64,000 nt of DNA from Paludifilum halophilum (GCF_002245355.1 NZ_NOWF01000004.1:1-64000), one strand, 5' to 3'; numbered from the stretch's first letter, positions 37,294 to 46,317 are shown. The notes: a model not told the origin generated them from the letters alone. A program made the numbers and translations.

Positions 37294-40200
37294 TTGAGTC
37301 GAGTTGTCGCGATTTCCAATCAGAAAGGCGGGGTCGGTGTGCGTCCGTAAGGGACTGTGAGTAATGCCTCCATGGAGGTTGGGATTAGAGAGAGATCCCA
37401 TGGTCCATCGGCTTACCCGAGGTGGAAACGCCAAAGGGGAACATAGCATGCCGGTAAAGCCCGTCGGTTGAGAAATCAGCGATTAGCCGGATGGGCAAGA
37501 CCAATGAAGTGATACGGTTAAGGCTACACTGCCTGAAGCCCAGTCTCTTGGCCCTAAGCCGCCGGGGTGTGCGAAAGCTGATTGAGACGTACACGGAAAG
37601 GAATTATAAAGGATTTATCTGCGTCCTTTGTACTCTCTATTCCTTTCCCAGCGCATCGGAGATGCGTCAAAGAGACGAACGGGAACCTAAGTCACTTCCC
37701 TGGTGCTCACGGATCCTAAACGGAGATCGCCTAAGGCGGAATGCTCATCGAAGAGCTATGGGCAAATGGACCTCACCCAAGGGTTCCCTGAATATCCGCT
37801 AAGGCGACGGAGCCCCCGTAGTAGTCTGGGACAGGGAGAGCCTGTTACATGGCGAAGGGGGGCAGGTCGTTCCAACGGTGGATTATGGAGGTATGCGAAA
37901 TGCAGAGAGCCGAAATAATCTTATCGTTGCTGAGTCGGAAAGCGCGAAACGATGAAAACTTTGTCTTCCGAAGATTGTACCGTCATTTGTTTAATCCAGA
38001 CTTCTACCTGAATGCTTACCATTCGATCATCCACAGTAAACCGGAAAACAACATGGTCGGGGTGAATGGTAAAACCATTGACGGGTTGAAGCCCGCCGTG
38101 GTGAACGCGATCATCGACAGGATGAAAACCGAGACCTATCATCCCCAACCGGTTTGGCAATCCGGCATCCCGAAGAAAAACGGCGGACAGAATCGCATGG
38201 CAGTCCCCACTTTTGAAGACCGGTTGGTTCAAGAGGTGTTGAGGAGCATATTGGAGGCGATCTACGAGCCTTGCTTTTTGGACACATCGCACGGTTTCAG
38301 ACCCGATAGAAGCTGTCAGACGGCTCTGCATGCGATTAAGGCATCCTGCCGGGGTTCGAATTGGATCATCGAGGGCCACCTCCAACGTTTCTTCGACACC
38401 GTCAATCATGATAAACTGATGGAACTCCTCTTCAGGAGAATCGATGACGGGAGATTTCTGGAGCTGATTCACCGGTTTCTCAGAGCAGGGTATTTTCAGT
38501 TGGGACGGGTTTATACTTACTCCACCGTCACAGGCACTCCTCAAGGAGGAGTCCTCAGTTCCCTGCTGGCCAATATTTATCTCCACGAACTGGACAAGTT
38601 CATGCAGGACTTATCGTCTCCATATACCGAGAGGGAAATAAAAAAGAGGAACCGGGAGCACCGGCGGCCGAAGGATGGTGGCTGCACCCGGGTGGGATAT
38701 ACGAGATATGCCGATCATTTTATGGTTGGTATCATCGGTTCAAAGCAAATGGCTCGAACGATCCGGGAGGATATCCGGACTTTCCTCAAGGATTCACTCA
38801 ATCTGGAGTGGAATCCGGAAAAGTCCCGAATCACCAACCTTGCGGAAAAAAGAGCAAGGTTCCTGGGATATGAGATCACCCGATCGATCAGCCGGAGTCA
38901 GCTGATTGGGAGCTCTCCGGGGGTTAAGAAGAGAAGGGCTCTGGAAACCATTCAACTGTTGGTACCGGGGGATGTGATTCGTGAACAGATCCGATCGTTC
39001 AGTAAGAATGGGAAGCCGATCCATCACAAGGCCAGAATTCATCGGTCGGTGCCCGATTTAATCCGCCAATACAATGCTGAAATTCGGGGATTGTACGATT
39101 ACTACCGTCTGGCGACGGATGTGAGCGCCAAACTGGGAAAGTTCAGGTATTTCCACTATTATAGTCTGGTGAAAACCATTGCCCGCAAGGAGAAATCTTC
39201 GGTTAAGAAGGTTTTGGACAAGTACGGGATGGACGTAAAACGGAAGCAGGGTACAGGGACAAAAAAGCTTCTCGGAGTCACGATTCAGAGCAAAGACGGC
39301 AAGAAAAAAGTTCTGACTTACTTTAATGAACCGTTGCAGAAGAAGGATGATCCGATCACTGTCGGTGTATCTAAACGTTACGATCTCCGGAGGGAGTAAG
39401 AAAACCCGAGACAGGTTCCGGACATCTTGAATTGTGCGGCTATCGAGCAATCATGGTTAGTATTTATGGCCAAAAGGGAAAACCATTCCTCCATAATGAG
39501 ATGGTTCTGAGAAGCCCGGACAGGGAAAGTTCTCATCGTTTGCGACTGATCCCTCGGGAACGGCTGGAGAGCCGAATACATTGAAAGGTGTACGTTCGGT
39601 TCGGAGGGGGGGCACAGAAACCTGCCATGGTGACATGGTAAGGCGCTGGGTTCCTACCCTACAAAACGACGACAGCGATCAACTTGGGTGCCTGTATCGC
39701 GAATCAAGGGAAGAAAACGCTGATCGTTGATATCGATCCGCAGGGAAATACCACTTCCGGTCTGGGGGTTAACAAGGCGGATGTGGACGATTGTATTTAC
39801 GATGTTTTAATCAATGAACATCCGGTCTCGGATACGATCATTCCATCGGGGATTCATCAGTTGGATTTGGTTCCTGCCACTATCGAACTCGCCGGTGCGG
39901 AGATTGAACTGGTGCAGACGTTGTCCCGGGAACACCGATTGAAACGGTCGTTGCAAAAGATACGGAGTCAATACGATTATATCTTGATCGATTGCCCGCC
40001 TTCTCTCGGTGTCTTGACGATTAATTCCTTAACCGCTTCGGATGCGGTTTTGATTCCGATTCAGTGTGAGTTTTATGCATTAGAGGGGCTGGGACAACTT
40101 TTGAATACCATTCGTATCGTTCAAAAACATTTAAACAAGAAGTTGGAGATCGAAGGGGTTCTCCTAACCATGTTCGACGGCCGAACCAATTTGTCTGTCC

Positions 40201-40379
40201 AGGTGATGGATGAGGTGAAGAAGTATTTTCAGCAAAAGGTATACAATACTGTGATTCCGCGAAATGTTCGCCTGAGTGAAGCACCGAGCCACGGTATGCC
40301 GATTCTTCATTACGATGCGCGCTCCCGCGGTGCGGAATGCTATAACGATCTGGCGAAGGAAGTGATTCGAAATGGCTAG
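37294..40379 (+). CDS. parA: Chromosome-partitioning ATPase ParA/Soj, split by an intron
   Basis: Joined exons 37294-37338 and 39663-40379 give a 253-residue ParA, the same length as B. subtilis Soj. Exon 1 encodes residues 1-15, ending QKGGVG; exon 2 starts KTTTAINLG, restoring the deviant Walker A KGGVGKTTT exactly. Exon 2 carries 'DIDPQGNTTSGLG' and 'DCPPSLG'. The start is a TTG with a GAGGTG site. The unspliced message would read GVCP and stop within the intron, so function requires splicing. With ParB and parS it organises the origin and tunes DnaA. The parB start overlaps its end by eight bases. Confidence 0.93.
37900..39399 (+). CDS. ltrA: Group II intron-encoded protein with altered RT active site
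   Basis: A 499-residue reverse transcriptase/maturase homologue, start ATG 37900 after GGAGG (a longer frame has no site). RT blocks are recognisable: 'IPKKNG', 'PTFEDRLVQEV', 'SHGFRPDRSC', 'IIEGHLQRFFD', 'GTPQGGVLS', 'RYADHF', 'RARFLGYEI'. Motif A has His160 instead of the catalytic Asp and the YADD box reads Y-A-D-H (His273). The RPLGIP block is RMAVP (99-103) and VLSP is VLSS. The C-terminal maturase region is full length; no HNH endonuclease cysteines follow. It is probably RT-inactive but may still assist splicing. Confidence 0.9.
   Translation: MQRAEIILSLLSRKARNDENFVFRRLYRHLFNPDFYLNAYHSIIHSKPENNMVGVNGKTIDGLKPAVVNAIIDRMKTETYHPQPVWQSGIPKKNGGQNRMAVPTFEDRLVQEVLRSILEAIYEPCFLDTSHGFRPDRSCQTALHAIKASCRGSNWIIEGHLQRFFDTVNHDKLMELLFRRIDDGRFLELIHRFLRAGYFQLGRVYTYSTVTGTPQGGVLSSLLANIYLHELDKFMQDLSSPYTEREIKKRNREHRRPKDGGCTRVGYTRYADHFMVGIIGSKQMARTIREDIRTFLKDSLNLEWNPEKSRITNLAEKRARFLGYEITRSISRSQLIGSSPGVKKRRALETIQLLVPGDVIREQIRSFSKNGKPIHHKARIHRSVPDLIRQYNAEIRGLYDYYRLATDVSAKLGKFRYFHYYSLVKTIARKEKSSVKKVLDKYGMDVKRKQGTGTKKLLGVTIQSKDGKKKVLTYFNEPLQKKDDPITVGVSKRYDLRRE
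39569..39602 (+). ncRNA. Domain V of the group II intron
   Basis: A 34-nt hairpin starting GAGCCG and ending CGGTTC, with the catalytic AGC triad in the lower stem, a GAAA tetraloop (39583-39586) and a two-base bulge on the 3' side. This is the catalytic core and looks intact. Confidence 0.92.
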
Positions 40380-41235
40380 CAAGGGCTTGGGGAAGGGTTT
40401 AAGCGCCGTATTTTCCAGTACGACCGTCGAAGATGGCGATGCGGTGGATGAAGTATCCATCGATGAGCTTCGCCCGAATCCCTATCAACCGAGGAAACAA
40501 TTTGACCCCTCAACATTGGAGGAACTGGTCTCGTCCATTAAAGAGCATGGTATCGTACAACCTTTGGTGGTTCGAAAAAGTATCCGCGGGTATGAAATTG
40601 TGGCTGGGGAGCGCCGTTATCGGGCCGCCAAAGAGATTGGACTTTCCGGGATTCCCGTTGTCATACGGGAATTTTCCGATGAGCAGATGATGGAGATTGC
40701 ACTAATTGAAAATCTCCAGCGGGATGATCTCAATGCCATTGAAATCGCCAATGCTTACAAAAAATTGATGGATCATTTTTCCATCACGCAGGAAGAATTA
40801 TCCCAAAAGGTCGGAAAAAGTCGCCCCCATGTGGCCAATTTTCTGAGATTGTTGCAGTTACCGGAACCGGTTCAAGAGAGTGTTTCACGTGGAACATTAT
40901 CGATGGGACACGCTCGAGCTCTTCGAGGAATTAAAGACAGGGATCTTTTGCTGAAGCTGGCTAAAAAGGCGGAAAAGGAAAAAGCCAGTGTCCGTCAACT
41001 GGAGGAGTGGGTGCAGAAAATCGGCGAATCCCGGTCCAAAAAGAAGAAAAAGCCGGGGCAACGGTCCAAGGACCCTGCCTTTAAACGATATGAAGATATG
41101 TTGCAAGAAACCTTTAGTACTCCAGTTCGAATCAGACAAGGACGGCGAAAGGGGCGTATCGAAATCGAATACTTTTCCCAGAGGGAGTTGGAGCGCTTAA
41201 TTGAACTGTTGCAAAGGGATCAGATTTTGGATTGA
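40372..41235 (+). CDS. parB: Chromosome-partitioning protein ParB/Spo0J
   Basis: A 287-residue ParB CTPase clamp. Short ParA-interacting N-terminus (MASKGLGKGLSAVFSS), CTP-binding domain with 'NPYQPRKQF', 'AGERRYRAAK' and 'ENLQRDDLNAIE', parS-binding helix-turn-helix 'ITQEELSQKVGKSRPHVANFLRLL', basic linker and a dimerisation domain at the C-terminus. It overlaps parA by eight bases and contains a parS site within its own coding sequence. Confidence 0.97.
   Translation: MASKGLGKGLSAVFSSTTVEDGDAVDEVSIDELRPNPYQPRKQFDPSTLEELVSSIKEHGIVQPLVVRKSIRGYEIVAGERRYRAAKEIGLSGIPVVIREFSDEQMMEIALIENLQRDDLNAIEIANAYKKLMDHFSITQEELSQKVGKSRPHVANFLRLLQLPEPVQESVSRGTLSMGHARALRGIKDRDLLLKLAKKAEKEKASVRQLEEWVQKIGESRSKKKKKPGQRSKDPAFKRYEDMLQETFSTPVRIRQGRRKGRIEIEYFSQRELERLIELLQRDQILD
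40881..40896. promoter_or_regulatory. parS site inside parB
   Basis: TGTTTCACGTGGAACA, the reverse complement of TGTTCCACGTGAAACA, is the B. subtilis consensus parS. It lies within parB, as in B. subtilis spo0J. Confidence 0.95.
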
Positions 41236-41417
41236 GTAAAGGGAAGTCCTTTGCAAAAGTTGCCGGCGGGACCGTCGGTTTCTTGTCTGGTGAAACCAAC
41301 CCGGCCTGGGCATCGATGAATCCCCATGAGGTGCTTAAGGAAAGGAGTCGATCCGATGCCAAGGCTGGGTTTGCTGTTCCTATGGTTCGGTGGTGTCCAT
41401 TTGGCTCAGGGAATTGA
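41232..41417 (+). CDS. Possible small protein after parB
   Basis: A 61-codon frame begins at a TTG overlapping the parB stop (TTGA). The product (MSKGKSFAKVAGGTVGFLSGE...) has a short glycine-rich hydrophobic stretch. It is not recognised. An alternative is that the interval is only leader for the next gene. The overlap with parB is the main support. Confidence 0.3.
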   Translation: MSKGKSFAKVAGGTVGFLSGETNPAWASMNPHEVLKERSRSDAKAGFAVPMVRWCPFGSGN

Positions 41418-41435
41418 ACAATGGAGTGTGAGAGC

Positions 41436-42584
41436 GTGATTTATCTGGACAATGCCGCCACGACATGGCCGAAACCGGAAAGTGTGGCGGAGGCGATGAA
41501 ACGGTGTGTAGCAGAATATGGAGCCAACCCGGGACGGGGAAGTTACCGGTTATCCCGTCAAGCGGGGGAAACCGTGGAAAAAACCCGGTCTTTGCTGGCT
41601 CGGTTGTTTCGGGTCGATGACCCGAACAATATCTTTTTTTGCGCCAATGGAACACATGCCATCAATCAGGCACTGAAGGGGGTACTGAATCCGGGAGACC
41701 ATGTAATTACCACCTGTTGGGAACACAATGCCGTTACCCGACCCCTGGAAATACTCCGAAAAGAAGTCGGGATCGCAGTAACCCATGTCCCAGCGGGGAA
41801 AGAGGGAACGGTCGATCTCGCAGAAGTGGAAAAGGCCGTACGACCAGAGACCCGGATGATCCTGTCCACCCATGCTTCCAATGTCACAGGAGCGGTTCTA
41901 CCCATTGAATCCCTGGGCCGAGTCGCCCGCAAAAACGGTGTCTGGTTCTTGGTGGATGCGGCACAGACAGCCGGTGTCCTGGATATCGATGTCCAGCAAA
42001 TGGGGATCGACCTGCTTGCTTTTCCCGGACACAAAGGGTTGTTCGGCCCTCAGGGAACCGGTGGTCTCTATGTAAATCCGGAGATTCCGATGGTTCCTGT
42101 ATTCCAGGGTGGAACGGGGATCCGATCGGAATCGGTAGAGCAACCGTTCGACCGTCCAACAGGATTTGAAAGCGGGACGGTGAATACTCCGGGGATCGCC
42201 GGTTTGGGAGCGGGAATTCAGTTTTTGCAAGAGACCGGCATTGAAAGAATTCACCGCCATGAAATGAAGGTGGCGGAGCGGTTGCGGGAGGGACTGAAGG
42301 AGATTCCGGGCGTTACTCTTTATCCCTCCCATTCTGTTACTCTGCCGCTCATCTCCTTCAACATGGAAGGGCTGGACGGGAATGAAGCGGCGGTGATCCT
42401 GGATCAACACTATGATATTGCTGTTCGGGCGGGTTTTCACTGTGCGGCTGTTGCTCATCGCACGCTTCAAACGGAAGTGTTCGGGACGATCCGGGTCAGT
42501 CCCGGTTATTTCAATACGTTGCAGGAGGCAGAGGCGTTTTTGGAAGCGGTTCGTGAGATTGGAGAGGCTTTTGCCGGTGTTTGA
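41436..42584 (+). CDS. Cysteine desulfurase-like class V aminotransferase
   Basis: A 382-residue PLP enzyme of the NifS/Csd-like family. 'YLDNAATTWPKP' at the N-terminus, 'THASNVTG', 'VDAAQTAG' and the PLP lysine in 'PGHKGLFGPQGTG' (about residue 205) are visible; a cysteine in 'RAGFHCAAVAHR' is the candidate sulfur-carrying residue. The GTG at 41436, nine bases after GGAG, gives the family's usual MIYLDNAAT start. It probably donates sulfur, but the acceptor is unknown. Confidence 0.85.
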   Translation: MIYLDNAATTWPKPESVAEAMKRCVAEYGANPGRGSYRLSRQAGETVEKTRSLLARLFRVDDPNNIFFCANGTHAINQALKGVLNPGDHVITTCWEHNAVTRPLEILRKEVGIAVTHVPAGKEGTVDLAEVEKAVRPETRMILSTHASNVTGAVLPIESLGRVARKNGVWFLVDAAQTAGVLDIDVQQMGIDLLAFPGHKGLFGPQGTGGLYVNPEIPMVPVFQGGTGIRSESVEQPFDRPTGFESGTVNTPGIAGLGAGIQFLQETGIERIHRHEMKVAERLREGLKEIPGVTLYPSHSVTLPLISFNMEGLDGNEAAVILDQHYDIAVRAGFHCAAVAHRTLQTEVFGTIRVSPGYFNTLQEAEAFLEAVREIGEAFAGV

Positions 42585-42673
42585 CAGGGATTTGGACTGG
42601 TAATGCCACAGCGTTCCCCTTTGCAGAAAAAAGCCTTGCAAACGGGGTACCAAACTGAGAAAGGTTGTTTCGA

Positions 42674-43219
42674 TTGGAATCGATCAAAATGTTATGGACG
42701 ACACATTCGGCGGAAATTGTACTCGGAATCGCGGGGATGCAAGCTTTTCTGCTGGTCTTATCGTTGATCGTCTTGATTCGGTTGAACGGACAGAAAAAAA
42801 CGCTGCGAATCCTGTCAGGAAAGTTGGAGGACGGAGAAAAACTGAAAGAGCTGCTGGAATCAGAGGAATTCGACGGAGAGGATATTCGGTCTTATTTGCG
42901 TCATCTGCACAGCCAAACCCGGCGGTTGAAGGGAAAGGTCGGGCTGATTCGCTACAACGCCGTCGGGGAGAGAGCTTCGGATATGAGTTTTTCTCTGGCG
43001 TTGCTGGATGAGCAACAGGACGGAGTTGTCATCAGCAGCCTTTTTAGCAGTCAAGGCCCGTCCTATATTTATGCCAAGCCTGTTCAAGGAGGTCGCTCCT
43101 CCTATCGGCTTTCCTCCCACGAAGAACAGGCGATCGAACAGGCGATGCATTCTTCTCAAGAGCCGGCGCCTTTAGAACCAAGTAAAAGAGAGGAACCTCA
43201 ACTGGTGACCTCCCGTTAA
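42674..43219 (+). CDS. DUF4446 membrane protein
   Basis: A 181-residue protein with one N-terminal membrane segment (about residues 12-33, 'IVLGIAGMQAFLLVLSLIVL'), a coiled-coil-like stretch and the DUF4446 core ('LIRYNAVGERASDMSFSLALLD' with 'GVVISSLFS'). The family is commonly encoded next to parB in Firmicutes; function is unknown. The TTG at 42674, nine bases after AAAGG, is chosen; a TTG three codons earlier is too close. Confidence 0.85.
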   Translation: MESIKMLWTTHSAEIVLGIAGMQAFLLVLSLIVLIRLNGQKKTLRILSGKLEDGEKLKELLESEEFDGEDIRSYLRHLHSQTRRLKGKVGLIRYNAVGERASDMSFSLALLDEQQDGVVISSLFSSQGPSYIYAKPVQGGRSSYRLSSHEEQAIEQAMHSSQEPAPLEPSKREEPQLVTSR

Positions 43220-43239
43220 ATGCGATGACTTTCCGTACA

Positions 43240-43270
43240 AAAAAAGCGCCTCACGCGGGGCGCTTTTTTT
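43240..43270 (+). terminator. Terminator after the DUF4446 gene
   Basis: AAAGCGCC pairs with GGCGCTTT, with A and T runs on both sides, so it may work in both directions (yyaC converges from the right). Confidence 0.85.
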
Positions 43271-43369
43271 GTGATCAGTGGACGGTGAATGGTTTCTAAA
43301 ACGTATTTTCGGTGGGAAAGAGAATGAGTTGTTGCCTTTTTGTCGCCCTGAGGATGGGGAGAACGAATC

Positions 43370-43972
43370 TCATCGGTCGGATACCGATTTTTCGTTGCTA
43401 CCCGTTATCCGGGCAATAGCCAATATAGCGGAGGAGATGATGTTGGCCATTTTCATCACCACAGACAGCCGGGTGTTTTGTAAAACGAAATACTCCATAA
43501 ATCCGGCCACGTTTACGATTCCGGTAACATGGACCTGACCTACCTCCGGCAGATCTTTGTTGACTCCTGCTCCCGGTCGCAGAGGACCGTTACCCACTTG
43601 AATCCATCCGACGCTGGACAGTTGCCCCAAGCAAGCATCTACTGCGATCACCCGCGGATTGTTCAGCTCGTTGTGCATTTGTGACAGCGTCGACCGCAGA
43701 TTGACGGCGTGTACAGGCTCGTCCAATGTACCGTATATATGCATGTGGGGAGGTGCCATCTTTTCCAGTTGGGATCCGACTAGGGGGCCCAGGGAGTCCC
43801 CTGTGGAACGGTCGGTCCCGATACAGACACAAGCCAGTTCCTGAGCGGCGGGATACAGGCCGATCATATGGGACAACCACTCGGTGCATCGTCCTTTGGC
43901 ACCGGGGTGGGTAAATTTGATACGGGGCGGGACGGTGGAAAAGGATTCCGGAACGGGAACCGGCTCACGCAT
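43370..43972 (-). CDS. yyaC: Spore protease YyaC-like (DUF1256)
   Basis: A 200-residue DUF1256 protein, related to the germination protease fold, with 'CIGTDRSTGDSLGPLVG' and 'VIAVDACLG' motifs. It is found only in spore formers and located near parB in Bacillus. The ATG at 43972 with GGAGGT is used rather than the longer frame that extends over the divergent promoter. Its presence is strong evidence that the organism sporulates. Confidence 0.9.
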   Translation of the reverse strand: MREPVPVPESFSTVPPRIKFTHPGAKGRCTEWLSHMIGLYPAAQELACVCIGTDRSTGDSLGPLVGSQLEKMAPPHMHIYGTLDEPVHAVNLRSTLSQMHNELNNPRVIAVDACLGQLSSVGWIQVGNGPLRPGAGVNKDLPEVGQVHVTGIVNVAGFMEYFVLQNTRLSVVMKMANIISSAILAIARITGSNEKSVSDR

Positions 43973-44070
43973 GGCAGTCGACCTCCGAAAGGAAAAGGTG
44001 ATCCTTACCAGTATACGGATAGCAAACACCAAATATACATGTAAGGACAGCCCGGACAAGGGGGATCGCA

Positions 44071-45111
44071 ATGCGTTTTCATCTGTGGCATTCCGTCAAA
44101 ATAAGCATGACCGTCGTGGGTACGACGATCGGGGCGGGCTTCGCATCCGGGAGGGAGATCTGGGAGTTTTTCGGTTCCTACGGGGAGGGAAGCAGTACCG
44201 GGGTTCTCCTGTCGATGGGCCTCTTTTTTGCGGCGACGGTGATTATTCTTCGGATCAGTTGGGAGAAAAAGACCACCCATTATTCCGAATTACTGGCCCA
44301 CGTGATCGGAACTAAATTGGCTAAGGGATTCGACGGTGTGGTCTTGTTATTTCTTCTTACCAGCACTTTGGTTATGGTAGCGGGCAGTGGAGCCACCTTT
44401 CAGGAATGGAACAGCTCTTTTTTAACCGGAGTCTGGGTAATGGTCGGGGCAGTGATGGTGATTGTCTGTTTTGACTTGAAAGGGCTCATGTCAATGAATG
44501 CGGCGATCATCCCGATTATGACAGCGGTATTGGTATTGGTTTGTCTTCATTTTTTGAACAGCGGAAGCCCCTCCGGACTGTGGACGGGCTCGGAGACGGA
44601 AGTGCTTCCGGTGTGGCCTTCTGCCATTACCTACGCCGCTTTCAACATGATTTCCCTGTTAGCGGTCTTGTCCACGATGGGCCAACAGATCCGCCATGTC
44701 GGGGAAATTTGGGTGGCAGGAGGGATCAGCACCCTTTGTCTGGGTCTGATTGCTTATCTGTATAATTATTCGTTGATGCGGGTGGAAAGTCTGATCTCTC
44801 AATATGAGATTCCCCTTTTTGCTCTGGTTCGGGATTACTCCCCGGTCTGGGTGATCACCATTTCCTTGATCTTATGGTTGGCGATCTATACAACCGCCGT
44901 CAGCAATATCCACGGCTTGATTTTCCGCGTGTCCGGTTATGTTTCTCTTCCCCGTTGGGCGGTGGGAGGGGCTGTCCTTTTGTTGTTAGTTCCCTTGAGT
45001 CGGTTGGGTTTTGTCAACCTGATTACCTTTCTTTACCCTTTATACGGTGTGATCAATCTGTTTCTGCTCACGATGCTTCTCTTGTACCCCTTTTCCCGGG
45101 AAAAGGAATAA
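44071..45111 (+). CDS. YkvI-like membrane transporter
   Basis: A 346-residue integral membrane protein with about ten hydrophobic segments. The first contains 'GTTIGAGFASGREIWEFFG', diagnostic of the YkvI family, which is distantly related to amino-acid/sodium symporters of the LeuT/APC fold. The substrate is unknown. It is divergent from yyaC across a 98-base interval. GGGGGATC precedes the ATG. Confidence 0.8.
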   Translation: MRFHLWHSVKISMTVVGTTIGAGFASGREIWEFFGSYGEGSSTGVLLSMGLFFAATVIILRISWEKKTTHYSELLAHVIGTKLAKGFDGVVLLFLLTSTLVMVAGSGATFQEWNSSFLTGVWVMVGAVMVIVCFDLKGLMSMNAAIIPIMTAVLVLVCLHFLNSGSPSGLWTGSETEVLPVWPSAITYAAFNMISLLAVLSTMGQQIRHVGEIWVAGGISTLCLGLIAYLYNYSLMRVESLISQYEIPLFALVRDYSPVWVITISLILWLAIYTTAVSNIHGLIFRVSGYVSLPRWAVGGAVLLLLVPLSRLGFVNLITFLYPLYGVINLFLLTMLLLYPFSREKE

Positions 45112-45290
45112 GGCGTTCAGAGAGAAGAGAATCCGGATGTAAAAAAAAACGTTGCCTGGGACACTCCGTTGCAGTTTCAGGTACAAAATCTTCCCCGGAC
45201 CCTTCCGCTTCCGGGATTGCTGAGTCCTCGAAAGATGTAACATCCCTCCGTTACAATAAAAGAGATGACCGATAGACAGGAGGGGTTCCG

Positions 45291-45955
45291 ATGATCTACG
45301 GGACGGCTAAAAGGCTGGTTCAAACGGTTCTCCGGCTGTATCACCGCGTGGAAGTGGAGGGAATGGAACGGGTGCCGGAGGTCGGCTCTCTCATCCTTGT
45401 GGGGAATCATGTAAGTTATCTGGACCCTTTTTACATCGGAGCTGTTTTGCCGCGAAAAGTTCATTATATGGCGAAAAAGGAATCCTTCTCGCGTCCCTGG
45501 ACCTGTTGGTTTCTCCGCCGCGTGGGGGCATTTCCCGTCAATCGGGAAAAACCGGATATCCGCTCTCTCAAAACGGCCTTGAATCGCTTAAAAGAGAAGA
45601 ACATGGTCGGTATTTTTCCGGAAGGGGGACGAAGAGAAGAGGATCCGATGCAGTCGTTAAAAAACGGAGCAACTTACCTGGCTTTGAAGGAAGGTGCCCC
45701 GATCCTGCCGGTCTATATTGAGGGGACGGACAAGGCTTTGCCCCGACAGGGCAAATGGATCCGTCCGGCCCGGATTCGGATCCGTTCGGGGAGTTGATCC
45801 GGCCCGGGGCGATGGAGGGGCGGGTGAAGGAAGAACAGGAACGGATCAGCCGGGATATCGTCGATTCCTTTCACCGCATGGCCCGTAAGAAGCGAATTCC
45901 GTTGAAACCGGTCCTTGGGCTTTTTATAATGAAGGATAAAAGAGAGGTGGGCTGA
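45291..45955 (+). pseudogene. plsC: 1-acyl-glycerol-3-phosphate acyltransferase, frameshifted
   Basis: The PlsC/lysophospholipid acyltransferase is intact through motif I H40-x4-D45 (NHVSYLD) and motif III FPEGG, then the frame breaks near 45785, giving a premature stop after RIRSGS (45797). The next frame continues as the missing C-terminus (FGELIRPGAMEG...REVG) to 45955. Restoring one T (CGTTTCGGG in place of CGTTCGGG) repairs it to ~220 residues. It could be a sequencing error, a phase-variable site or a true lesion. GGAGGGG precedes the start. Confidence 0.8.
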
Positions 45956-45960
45956 GGTCG

Positions 45961-46155
45961 ATGGAGCGAAAAACCTTCCAATTGGGAGATGTCATTGAAA
46001 TGAAAAAGCCTCATCCCTGCGGTACCAACGCATGGAAGGTGATCCGCATGGGGATGGATATCCGGATCAAATGCACGGGGTGCGGACATAGTGTGATGTT
46101 ACCCCGTTCTCGGTTTGAAAGGCGAATGAAAAAGGTGTTGAAGCAGGCGGAGTAA
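45961..46155 (+). CDS. DUF951 small zinc-ribbon-like protein
   Basis: A 64-residue protein of the DUF951 family (YyzM in B. subtilis), typically encoded next to ychF and rpsF. Cysteines in 'HPCGTNAW' and 'KCTGCGHSV' suggest a metal site; the C-terminus is basic. Function unknown. It follows the plsC reading with a five-base gap. Confidence 0.88.
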   Translation: MERKTFQLGDVIEMKKPHPCGTNAWKVIRMGMDIRIKCTGCGHSVMLPRSRFERRMKKVLKQAE

Positions 46156-46317
46156 CCCGCTTTCGGTCGGCGGCGATGCTTTGGTATCCATCGGAGTACC
46201 GTTAAAGGTGCTTTGGCTGCGTTTCATGACTTTTCGGCCCGGTTTTGCTATCATGGACGAGGATTGGATGGCGGCGGAAACGCAACCATGACGACTGACC
46301 GAAGGAGATGAACGAGC

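Larger units (their letters stand above)
37339..39662 (+). mobile_element. Group II intron inside parA
   Basis: A 2324-nt intron begins GTGCG at 37339 and ends CCCTAC at 39662, satisfying the group II GUGYG...AY rule. Precise removal restores the parA frame at the Walker A motif. A 34-nt domain V lies at 39569-39602. A domain VI-like hairpin follows, with an unpaired A seven bases from the 3' end (39656) as the candidate branch point. An intron-encoded protein fills 37900-39399. Boundaries come from the host frame, so they are firm; the structural class was not determined. Confidence 0.94.

Noticed and set aside
37405-37412. Candidate EBS1 pairing with the parA exon end GTCGGT
   Set aside because: Only a wobble-rich match was found by eye; without a folded domain I it cannot be supported.
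37849-37899. Longer N-terminus for the intron-encoded protein
   Set aside because: No ribosome site before 37849, whereas GGAGG lies eight bases before the ATG at 37900, which gives the usual family start.
39300-39399. HNH endonuclease domain at the end of the intron-encoded protein
   Set aside because: No paired cysteines or HNH histidines are present; the protein ends soon after the maturase region.
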